A stretch of DNA of 64,000 nt. It comes from Paenibacillus radicis (ex Xue et al. 2023). GTDB lineage: Bacteria; Bacillota; Bacilli; Paenibacillales; NBRC-103111. The notes below the pieces were generated by a model. That model worked only from the letters and a program-made list of their open reading frames with translations, searched no databases and was not told the DNA's origin. Positions 37,100-44,675 of this stretch are shown here, piece after piece (position 1 is the first letter of the stretch; every line of letters begins with the position of its first letter). Location of the stretch: contig NZ_JANQBD010000014.1 of assembly GCF_024722015.1 (NCBI RefSeq), positions 168,197 to 232,196 of the forward strand, written 5' to 3'. The position numbers and the translations under genes were made by a program.

Positions 37100-37587
37100 C
37101 AGGAGATTGGGATTTTCAGGGGTGTTCGCAAGAAAGGGAATAGATGGAAATCCTCCCTTTAATCCAGCCTGGATATCGTTTGAATTCATTCTAACTGGAA
37201 AAACTCCAGCTAATAAAGGTGATTCTGATGATATCAACCCAAATACATAAAATTAACATGAGTAATTCCAGCTATAAGGCTGTGAACGCTATTTTCGGAG
37301 CTATTAACCCGACATTTTCCTGATATTTGTGTGGAGTTCCCTAGATTGCCATGCAATGTCGTAACCGAACCCGAATCCGATACTCAACATTAACACACGT
37401 TGGAATGCGACCTCATCTCTGCATCGCTGAGAATACCCGCAGTCTCAAAAGAGTACCCTCGTGAAACCCATAAAATGTGTAAAAAGAACCTTTAATTCCA
37501 AATCGGAATTGAGGGTTCTTTGCAACCAGCTATTCAGAATAAAGTAGTGGGTGGGCCGTCCCAAAATGGCTTTTAGGACAGACCCAT
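37100..37587. repeat. Dispersed degenerate repeat, copy 2
   Basis: Second copy of the repeat at 228-769, same orientation, about 55 bases shorter because the CTGAACTC-like units are nearly missing. It carries two hairpins: 37481-37521 and GGGCCGTCC/GGACAGACCC at 37551-37585. It ends about 45 bases from the stop codon of the minus-strand Gfo/Idh gene. Confidence 0.75.
37481..37521. terminator. Hairpin in repeat copy 2, probable operon terminator
   Basis: AAAGAACCTTTAATTCC pairs with GGAATTGAGGGTTCTTT around a short loop, with T/A runs on both sides. It could end the six-gene LacI-Tct-Gfo/Idh operon. Confidence 0.6.
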
Positions 37588-37620
37588 ATAATACTTTTTA
37601 AAATGCAAATTCGCTTTCAG

Positions 37621-37632
37621 GTAAACGTTTAC
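37621..37632. promoter_or_regulatory. GTAAACGTTTAC operator at the 3' end of the Gfo/Idh operon
   Basis: A perfect 12-bp palindrome directly abutting the stop codon of the last gene of the operon. The same sequence lies 21 bases upstream of the first gene (44144-44155), so the operon is bracketed by the operator. Confidence 0.75.
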
Positions 37633-38712
37633 TTATACAGCTCCAACCAGCTTTGAAAGCTGAACAGTTTGACCTGTACGTGCAGATTCGTAAATAGCCA
37701 AGATGATCTCCAGAGGCTTGTAACCCTCTTCTCCATTAATAATCGGTTCACGATTCTCCTCAATGGCAGCTATCATATCATTCATCTGTTTAATATGACC
37801 TGCACCTTCAATCGCTGTTGGATCAGCAGCCGTTGTTCCGTTCCCTCTATTGCTCTTACTGACTGAGCTATGGCTTGCGTTACTTCCATCCTCACCCGAT
37901 TCAGACTTCACATTTCTAAATACCAGCTCATCTCCTTCAATAACGGCACTGCCATCTTGTCCGAAGATTTCGACACGGGTCGTAAGTCCTGGATACGCGC
38001 AAGTAGTGGCAACTAGTGTTCCTACAGCTCCATTACGAAAACGCAATGTGGCTACGGCTGCATCCTCTACTTCAATTCGCTCATGACCTAATGTTTCGCA
38101 GACGGCATGCACACTTTCAACAGGCCCCATCAAGTATTGCAAAACGTCAACCGTGTGTACGCCTTGGTTCATTAATGCTCCGCCACCATCAAATGCCCAA
38201 GTCCCGCGCCATGCCCCACTGTCATAGTACTCCTGCGATCGGTACCAGTTGATTGCACCGGTTCCAATAATTAATTTCCCGAATTTGCCGCTTTCAATAT
38301 CTTGCTTGATTTGTTGTGTAGAAGCCTGCAATCGATGCTGGGATATAACCGCTAGCTTCACGCCTGCTTTACGGCATTCCTGGATCATTTGCAAAGCATT
38401 GTCTGAAGTGATATCCATCGGCTTCTCAGTAATAACATGTTTGCCTGCTCGTGCAGCTGCTATCGTATACTTGGCATGCATTCCACTAGGCAAACAAATA
38501 TTAACTATATCCACATCCGTGCGCGCGAGCACTTCATCCAAATTGCTGGACCAATCGCAACCATATTTTTCAGCAAGCTCCTTCGCTTTGTCTGCGACTT
38601 CATCGCAAATGACTACCAATTTCCCTTTATCTACACTTAACAATCGCTCCGCATGAGTTTGCCCTATTACTCCAGCACCAACAATTGCAAATCCATATTG
38701 CTGTTTGTCCAT
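37633..38712 (-). CDS. Gfo/Idh/MocA-family oxidoreductase (1)
   Basis: 359 residues, NAD(P)-dependent sugar dehydrogenase. Rossmann motif IVGAGVIGQTHAE at the N-terminus, EKPMDIT (about 97) with the conserved Lys, and GGGALMNQGVHTVDVLQYL (about 172) with the family His. ATG at 38712 follows GGAGGAG by 7 bases; an ATG six codons upstream overlaps that site. Last gene of LacI-TctCBA-Gfo/Idh-Gfo/Idh. Family members oxidise inositols, aldoses, uronates or the C3-OH of glycosides; the substrate is not readable from sequence. Confidence 0.9.
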   Translation of the reverse strand: MDKQQYGFAIVGAGVIGQTHAERLLSVDKGKLVVICDEVADKAKELAEKYGCDWSSNLDEVLARTDVDIVNICLPSGMHAKYTIAAARAGKHVITEKPMDITSDNALQMIQECRKAGVKLAVISQHRLQASTQQIKQDIESGKFGKLIIGTGAINWYRSQEYYDSGAWRGTWAFDGGGALMNQGVHTVDVLQYLMGPVESVHAVCETLGHERIEVEDAAVATLRFRNGAVGTLVATTCAYPGLTTRVEIFGQDGSAVIEGDELVFRNVKSESGEDGSNASHSSVSKSNRGNGTTAADPTAIEGAGHIKQMNDMIAAIEENREPIINGEEGYKPLEIILAIYESARTGQTVQLSKLVGAV

Positions 38713-38797
38713 GTCTCCGCTCCTCCTCATGAAGATTCTTATCCTGCTTATGCAAGTAATCTGACTGAATCTTCATACTCTCTATAAATATGATTTT

Positions 38798-39964
38798 TTA
38801 AAAATAAATTCTTTTGCCTTCACTAGCCGACCAATAAGCTGCATATATCGTTTTCATTGAATCATAAGCAAGATCGAAATCCGATTTGGGCTGTCGATTA
38901 TAAGCCACACATTCCATAAAATCCTGAAATTCATCGACATAGCCTCTCATGATATCATCCAATGCGCTAACGAACTGCCAGCCTTGTTTCGTTTCTACTT
39001 TCTCACTAATAAAAGTGTTCTCCAAATTCGACTCATCAGCGAAATAAGACAGCATATGATTGTTTGGCGTTAGATTACACAGATATGCGCTTTCGGGGGA
39101 GTAGACCTCCACAATGTTTCTTACCCCGCCAACAATCATATCTCCTGCCATAACGTTAGCCTTCGTTCCATCCGAGAAAGTCAGGGTCACATTCGCCCAG
39201 TCTTCGACGTCAACGGGACGGGCAGCGATAACTCCTCTATCTTCTTCGCTCAAATGATTGGTAATATTTCCAATCTCCGCAACTACACTCTGAATCGTAA
39301 TTTGTTCATTTCTAGCCTCTATCTCTACTTTCTTCAAGTAAAGAATCGCCGATAATGGGTGACAGCCTTGCCTGATCAACGCTCCGCCTCCCGTATGATT
39401 CCATAGAGCAGCATGAGCTGCATGGGAACCGCTGTGGCTTTCTTCACCTTTCAACAGAAGCAGCTTGCTTTTTCTAGCTTGAATGATTTCTGAGCATTTG
39501 GTAATGGAGGGCGCATAAACCCAGTTCTCTGCATACATGAACAGCTTCCCGCTTTGCTCCGCTACTTCTCTAAGCTTATCCATGCGCCTGATCACATCGT
39601 GATACATCTTTTCTTTGGAAACGTTAAGTCCTACATTAGCGTCACCCAACGTTCCATAATATCCTGTCATCGGCTTTTCACAAATGACATGTTTACCCGC
39701 TTGCAGCGCGCGAACCGTCATTTCCTCGTGCAGGTATGCGGGGGTACAAATATCAACAACATCAATCTCTTTATTCTCCAGCAGCTGTTCAAACTCGGTA
39801 TAGATCTTCTCTATCCCGAATTTCTCGGCGAATGACTTCGTCCTTTTATTGGTTGATGCTACCGCTTTTAGACAGACGTCAATGCCGAATACTTTTTTAT
39901 AACAGTCACCATGAGTCGTTGCGATAAATCCACTACCGACAATGCCTACATTAACCCTTATCAT
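38798..39964 (-). CDS. Gfo/Idh/MocA-family oxidoreductase (2)
   Basis: 388 residues. Rossmann motif GIVGSGFIATTHG, CEKPMTG (about 95) and GGGALIRQGCHPLSAILYL (about 190), in which the His of the family motif is kept but the Asp two turns on is replaced (HPLSA). It is clearly divergent from the neighbouring Gfo/Idh gene, so the two probably catalyse different steps. Start codon shares a base with the tctA stop (TAATG), indicating coupled translation. Confidence 0.88.
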   Translation of the reverse strand: MIRVNVGIVGSGFIATTHGDCYKKVFGIDVCLKAVASTNKRTKSFAEKFGIEKIYTEFEQLLENKEIDVVDICTPAYLHEEMTVRALQAGKHVICEKPMTGYYGTLGDANVGLNVSKEKMYHDVIRRMDKLREVAEQSGKLFMYAENWVYAPSITKCSEIIQARKSKLLLLKGEESHSGSHAAHAALWNHTGGGALIRQGCHPLSAILYLKKVEIEARNEQITIQSVVAEIGNITNHLSEEDRGVIAARPVDVEDWANVTLTFSDGTKANVMAGDMIVGGVRNIVEVYSPESAYLCNLTPNNHMLSYFADESNLENTFISEKVETKQGWQFVSALDDIMRGYVDEFQDFMECVAYNRQPKSDFDLAYDSMKTIYAAYWSASEGKRIYF

Positions 39965-41484
39965 TAGCGATGTTCCTCCACGGTGTCCTTCTTCTTGAAG
40001 ATAACTGTCTTCAGCTTACTAAACATGTTAAATTGCGACATAATTAAGATCAAAATGCAGAACACCAATCCAAGGCACAATGGTCTTGTAAAGAAAGGCT
40101 CAAGACTGCCGTCTGACAGCACCAGTGCTCGTCTTAAATTGGAATCCGCCATTGGCCCAAGAACAACTCCGAGCAAAAATGGAGATGCCGGATAATTCAT
40201 CTTCGACATAAGGAGCCCTATAATACCGAAAATAAACATGACGTAAATACTAGAAATTTTGCTATCAATTACGAATGAGCCTACAGCACAAATGACGAAA
40301 ATAACCGGCATGAGAATTCGTTTGTCAATCCGTAAAACCTTAACTGTATATCGGGAAATGAACAGACCCAAGATTAGCATAACAAAAGCACTTGCAACCA
40401 AATACATACTCATCGTATAAATAAATCCAGGATTTTCGCTCATCATAAGCGGTCCAGGTCTTAAACCATGCAGCCACATCGCAGCAAGAAGTACGGCAGA
40501 AGAGGTACTGCCTGGTATAGCCAAAGTCAGAAGTGGGATAATGTGTCCGCCGATAGTGGAATTGATACCTGTTTCTGCGGCAATAACTCCTTCATAAGCC
40601 CCATTACCGAATTCTTCTTTATTTTTACTGCGCAATTTGGCCGCCCAGTACGATACCCAGCCAGCAACATCCTCTCCTACCCCAGGGATAAGTCCAACGA
40701 CGACACCGATGAAACCGGATCTGAATACCGTTGGCATTTTGCCCTTAATGATAGACAATCCCCTTTTTACTCTTAGGGTGAGAACTTCTGTGGGAATTTT
40801 TAGCTGATTTTGTTTGAATGAATTTACGATTTCAGGGAAACCAAACAATCCAATCATGATGGGAACTAAGGAAAGGCCTGCCATCAATTCAATGTTGCCA
40901 AAGGAAAAGCGCGGATACGAGTTCATTTGATCTAATCCGATCTGTGCTACGAATAAACCGAGCGCACCGGAAATCCAGCCCTTTATCGAGTCCCCTCCTG
41001 ATGTCAAGCTGCCACAAATCAACACTCCGAAAAGAGCCAGCAAAAAGAACTCCCAAGAACCGAACTTTAAAGATAACGTTGAAAGAAGCGGAGTTAAAAG
41101 CAATACGCAAATGGCACCGAACACAGTTCCAAGAAAAGCAGAGGCATTTCCGAGAAAAATACCTAATCCGGCTTCTCCTCTCTGTCCAATTTTGTAGCCA
41201 TCCAAGGCTGTTGCCGCCGAAGCAGGAGTTCCCGGGATGTTGAGCAGGATAGCTGTCTGAACCCCTCCTGATATGGCACCGACATAAACGCCTACCAAGG
41301 ATAAAATAGCTGACTCAGCACCGATTCCATAAGTCAATCCAGTCAAGAGAGCTATAGCCATTGTTGATGTTAGTCCCGGAAGCACGCCAGCGATCAGTCC
41401 GAACAATACAGAAAGGACGAGCACCAAAATATTAACCGGCGTAATGAGCAAATAAATAGATTCCAGAAAATAATGTAAGCCCAT
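39964..41484 (-). CDS. tctA: Tripartite tricarboxylate transporter, large membrane subunit
   Basis: 506 residues with about 11-12 hydrophobic segments. The family signature GVLPGLTSTMAIALLTG lies near residue 35 and its repeat GLIPGVGEDVAGWVSYWAA near 270. With TctB and TctC it forms a secondary, ion-driven importer of carboxylated compounds. Here, with Gfo/Idh enzymes and a LacI regulator, the substrate is likely a sugar acid; that is inferred. Confidence 0.94.
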   Translation of the reverse strand: MGLHYFLESIYLLITPVNILVLVLSVLFGLIAGVLPGLTSTMAIALLTGLTYGIGAESAILSLVGVYVGAISGGVQTAILLNIPGTPASAATALDGYKIGQRGEAGLGIFLGNASAFLGTVFGAICVLLLTPLLSTLSLKFGSWEFFLLALFGVLICGSLTSGGDSIKGWISGALGLFVAQIGLDQMNSYPRFSFGNIELMAGLSLVPIMIGLFGFPEIVNSFKQNQLKIPTEVLTLRVKRGLSIIKGKMPTVFRSGFIGVVVGLIPGVGEDVAGWVSYWAAKLRSKNKEEFGNGAYEGVIAAETGINSTIGGHIIPLLTLAIPGSTSSAVLLAAMWLHGLRPGPLMMSENPGFIYTMSMYLVASAFVMLILGLFISRYTVKVLRIDKRILMPVIFVICAVGSFVIDSKISSIYVMFIFGIIGLLMSKMNYPASPFLLGVVLGPMADSNLRRALVLSDGSLEPFFTRPLCLGLVFCILILIMSQFNMFSKLKTVIFKKKDTVEEHR

Positions 41485-41502
41485 GTTTTCCCTACCCTTT
41501 CC

Positions 41503-42006
41503 TTATGGTAATGTCACGTTAAAGCCAATTTCGAAAAGCACATAGATGAAAATACTTACGGAAGCCGCTGTCAGAATGATTTTACGATAAGATCCAGCCT
41601 CCATAATCTTCATCAGAAAAACTAAAAAGATGAATGAGGACAGCATGAATGGAAATCTTGGTATCAGAATAAATGTGAAGATTCCGATAATTGCGATGCC
41701 TGCCAACATGTTTAATACATCTTTATTTTTAATGAATTGTGGAAACCATGCACCTAAAGCTCGGATATTACCTGAGATTCCAACATGTTTCAAAGTTTTG
41801 AAAAATAACAGAATCGAACAAAGCATAAGCATGCTGCCAATAAATAACGGCAGTAATCCTGGCGATGAATAAATCGGCCCTCCAGCGTTTACACGAATAT
41901 TATTGCTTTCCCAAACAATAAATAACGATAGCAGAAACAAACAGATCGATGATGCAAAATCAAGATGTCTGATCTTCTCTACCCTTATTTCTGAATTTTT
42001 CTCCAT
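41503..42006 (-). CDS. tctB: Tripartite tricarboxylate transporter, small membrane subunit
   Basis: 167 residues with four hydrophobic segments (about 18-35, 48-68, 95-115 and 120-160), the usual TctB size and topology. Located between tctC (26-base gap) and tctA (18-base gap). Sequence conservation in this family is low, so position supports the call. Confidence 0.85.
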   Translation of the reverse strand: MEKNSEIRVEKIRHLDFASSICLFLLSLFIVWESNNIRVNAGGPIYSSPGLLPLFIGSMLMLCSILLFFKTLKHVGISGNIRALGAWFPQFIKNKDVLNMLAGIAIIGIFTFILIPRFPFMLSSFIFLVFLMKIMEAGSYRKIILTAASVSIFIYVLFEIGFNVTLP

Positions 42007-42032
42007 CTGCTGCTCACCTTATTTCATTGAAA

Positions 42033-43076
42033 TTATTTAGCTGGTTTTTTGATATTAAATTTCTCTGGGGAAATCTTAGCTACTCCGCCATCAAACAATG
42101 CCCAGTCTACAGTTGAAGCAAGCTTTTCCACATATTTTTGGGATTCTTCACCACTGTAACCTAATATCTCCACGCCTTTTTCTTTGGCGAATTTCTTGAT
42201 GCTTTCGCTAGCTACTGCTTTTTTGAAAGCCTCATCGATTTTTTTCACAACAGCCTCAGGAGTATCTTTGGGCACTGCAATACCGAATGCTTCACCGAGT
42301 GGAACGGACTGTTTCATTTCTGGCACCAATTCAGCAATGGAAGGAATCGGGTCAGCCCCTTCAATAATCAATGGTTTATCTGTCAATGCGGCAAGACCTT
42401 TTAATTTTTTACCTCTGAACATATCAACCATCTCCATAGACAATTGAGGAACAGCATCCACTTCACCAGCAATAGCAGCGATTATTGCAGGATTTCCACC
42501 TTGATAAGGTACATGCTTGTAGTTAAAACCAAGAGAAGACTTTAACACTTCGCCTGCAATATGCCCACCTGTACCAATACCTGCAGTCCCGAAGGATACG
42601 CTACCTGGATTGTCTTTGATGCCTTTGATCAATTCTTTGACATCCTTGTACTTTGAATCCGCTTTCACAGAAATGACATTTGGAGAAAAGGCAGCAATCC
42701 ACATATGCCAATCACGATGTGTTTTCTCTGTATAGCCCATAACCGGGTAGCTTACAAAGGACATGAAACCGTTACCCATAATTGTATATCCATCATGAGG
42801 AGCGTTTTGAACGTTCAAAGTTCCTACCGATCCGCTTGCTCCCGGGGTGTTGACTACAGAGATATTTTTCCCCAATGCTTTGCCCATTTCGTCAGCTACT
42901 GCTCTTGTGGTAAGATCCGTCCCTCCGCCTGGATTATAAGGAACCACAATAGTAATATCTTTGGCCGGCCAGCTTGCTTCCGATGCTTTGAAAACTGAGG
43001 AAACCTTTGGCCAAGCTATAGCAAGGCCAACCACAACAACTGCTGCAATACCCCAAACAACCGCCTTTTGATTCAT
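42033..43076 (-). CDS. tctC: TctC-type substrate-binding protein
   Basis: 347 residues. An N-terminal hydrophobic segment (VVWGIAAVVVVGLAIAW) acts as signal or membrane anchor; there is no lipobox. Bug-family hallmarks: WPAKDITIVVPYNPGGGTDLTTRAVA and the ASGSVGTLNV and GTGGHIAGEV blocks. Captures the carboxylate ligand outside the membrane for TctAB. ATG at 43076 has GGAGG 9 bases upstream. It starts 16 bases after the LacI gene. Confidence 0.93.
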   Translation of the reverse strand: MNQKAVVWGIAAVVVVGLAIAWPKVSSVFKASEASWPAKDITIVVPYNPGGGTDLTTRAVADEMGKALGKNISVVNTPGASGSVGTLNVQNAPHDGYTIMGNGFMSFVSYPVMGYTEKTHRDWHMWIAAFSPNVISVKADSKYKDVKELIKGIKDNPGSVSFGTAGIGTGGHIAGEVLKSSLGFNYKHVPYQGGNPAIIAAIAGEVDAVPQLSMEMVDMFRGKKLKGLAALTDKPLIIEGADPIPSIAELVPEMKQSVPLGEAFGIAVPKDTPEAVVKKIDEAFKKAVASESIKKFAKEKGVEILGYSGEESQKYVEKLASTVDWALFDGGVAKISPEKFNIKKPAK

Positions 43077-43091
43077 AAAATACAACCTCCA

Positions 43092-44123
43092 TTAGTTTAG
43101 TTTCTTGACCGATTCGCCCAGCATAAGCTCACAAGCTATTTTCTCCTGATGCCATTGCTCGGTTTCCGATTCGTCTAAAATACTTCTCATCAAAGCTTTC
43201 ATAGCTACCTCACCGATTTGCTGCTCAGACTGACTGATACATGTAAACTTAGGTACATTCAATTGAGTCCAACTCGGTGTTCCAATAATTACCACAGAAA
43301 AATCTTCCGGTATTCTCACCCCTTTCTCTCTTAATAACTGTATTCCCCCCTCTGCCATAATATGGTGTCCAAAAACGATAGCGGTTACATTTGAATTAAG
43401 AAACGGCTCCGTTAAGCGATAACCTTCCGGAGAGCTAAGGTCACCTAATTGAATCCACTCAGATTCCAACTGTAAACCACATTCGTGCATAGCTGCTGTA
43501 TATCCCAGCTTCCTCTCTTGGACGTTGATAAATGTATCCCAGCCAATAAACCCGATACGGGTATGACCTTGAGAAACCAAATGCTTGACGGCGGAGTAAC
43601 CACTGTTCCAGTTGTCGGAACCGACGAAGTCATAATGCTCAACGCCAATCAAAGGCCTTTCCAGAATAACGTAGGGGATACCCAAGCTGCGCAGATGATC
43701 CGTATTTTCGGTCCCGCCAATACTAGGGCTGATAATTAATCCGTCTACTCGCTGCTCAATCATCTTCTGGATGATTTGTCTTTCCTTATCCATATCATCC
43801 ACGGTTGTACTGATCGAAATAAAGTATCCGTGGCGATGTGCAGCTTCCTCTATCGCGATTATAATCCGGGTAAAGAATGGATTGTCGAACTGCGGAACCA
43901 GAACAGCAAGGATGCCCCGCTCCTTACCTTTCAAGCTGCTGGCCACGGCGCTCTTCATGTAATTCAGCTCTTTCGCTGCTTGCAGCACCCTCTCCTTAAG
44001 ATCCTCACTCACATAGCGTTTATTGGAGTCGTTAAGGATATATGAAACGGTGGCTATCGATGTCTCTGCCAACTTGGCCACGTCATTTAGGGTAGCGTAT
44101 TTCTTCTTTTTCTGCTTTTCCAT
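43092..44123 (-). CDS. LacI-family regulator of the Tct operon
   Basis: 343 residues. HTH ATLNDVAKLAETSIATVSYILNDSNKRYVSEDLKERV and hinge AVASSLKGKERG (Leu fits a central CG), then the sensor domain (ILAVLVPQFDNPFF, DGLIISPSIGG). First gene of its own operon, with two GTAAACGTTTAC-type operators in its leader and a pair of ACACGTGT repeats at its promoter, so autoregulation is likely. It is the best candidate to bind the GTAAACGTTTAC sites spread over this locus. Confidence 0.92.
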   Translation of the reverse strand: MEKQKKKKYATLNDVAKLAETSIATVSYILNDSNKRYVSEDLKERVLQAAKELNYMKSAVASSLKGKERGILAVLVPQFDNPFFTRIIIAIEEAAHRHGYFISISTTVDDMDKERQIIQKMIEQRVDGLIISPSIGGTENTDHLRSLGIPYVILERPLIGVEHYDFVGSDNWNSGYSAVKHLVSQGHTRIGFIGWDTFINVQERKLGYTAAMHECGLQLESEWIQLGDLSSPEGYRLTEPFLNSNVTAIVFGHHIMAEGGIQLLREKGVRIPEDFSVVIIGTPSWTQLNVPKFTCISQSEQQIGEVAMKALMRSILDESETEQWHQEKIACELMLGESVKKLN

Positions 44124-44143
44124 TTGAAAACACCTCTCCTTAG

Positions 44144-44187
44144 GTAAACGTTTACTAACTTATTAATTATATCAGGGAAACGTTTAC
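44144..44187. promoter_or_regulatory. Two operators in the LacI leader
   Basis: GTAAACGTTTAC (44144-44155, perfect) and GGAAACGTTTAC (44176-44187, one change) lie 21-64 bases before the start codon and well downstream of the predicted promoter, a roadblock position. Confidence 0.8.
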
Positions 44188-44228
44188 TTTCCTAATGTTA
44201 TAAAAAGCAACCAAGTTGCTTCATTCTG

Positions 44229-44316
44229 TTTATGCACACGTGTTCCAAACAACTTAAAAATTTTTATGCACACGTGTTCTAAAATTAATATTATGCTGGA
44301 ATGTAAGCGAAGTCAA
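44229..44316 (-). promoter_or_regulatory. Promoter of the LacI-Tct operon with ACACGTGT direct repeats
   Basis: Minus strand: TTGACT (44311-44316), 17 bases, TAATAT (44288-44293). Two 21-base copies of TTTATGCACACGTGTTCYAAA lie at 44229-44249 and 44263-44283, starts 34 bases apart; the second spans the expected start point near 44281. Each has the palindrome ACACGTGT. They differ from the GTAAACGTTTAC operators, so a second regulator is implied. Confidence 0.75.
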
Positions 44317-44534
44317 GAGTTATTTTTGGGTAAATCAACCATTCTTTCTGGGTATTGTAATATCAAAACAGGGTATGTTATAATCTCTCCAATTAGACTT
44401 GGATTCAATAAATACGGGGCTTTCTCCTGTGTATAGCAAGTATGGCTGCTCAAGGATAGGCTTTATTTTAGGTCGTTAATTATGCTTCATTAGAGAATGG
44501 AGGAGTGCGCTAATCATTCAATATTTTAGAGGAT

Positions 44535-44550
44535 AGGTAAACGTTTACCT
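44535..44550. promoter_or_regulatory. Operator upstream of the cohesin-SLH gene
   Basis: AGGTAAACGTTTACCT, a perfect 16-bp palindrome about 125 bases before the start codon. No convincing -35/-10 pair was found in this leader. Confidence 0.75.
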
Positions 44551-44675
44551 AAATGGACGTTAAAATGCTTTCTAAGGACTCTTTTGGACTGCAAATTTAG
44601 TGTTTGGAAGCGCTTCATTTATGGTTTCAGCTTCTCCCCTTACTCTCCAGTGATAATCGAAAGGATGGCATCCCA

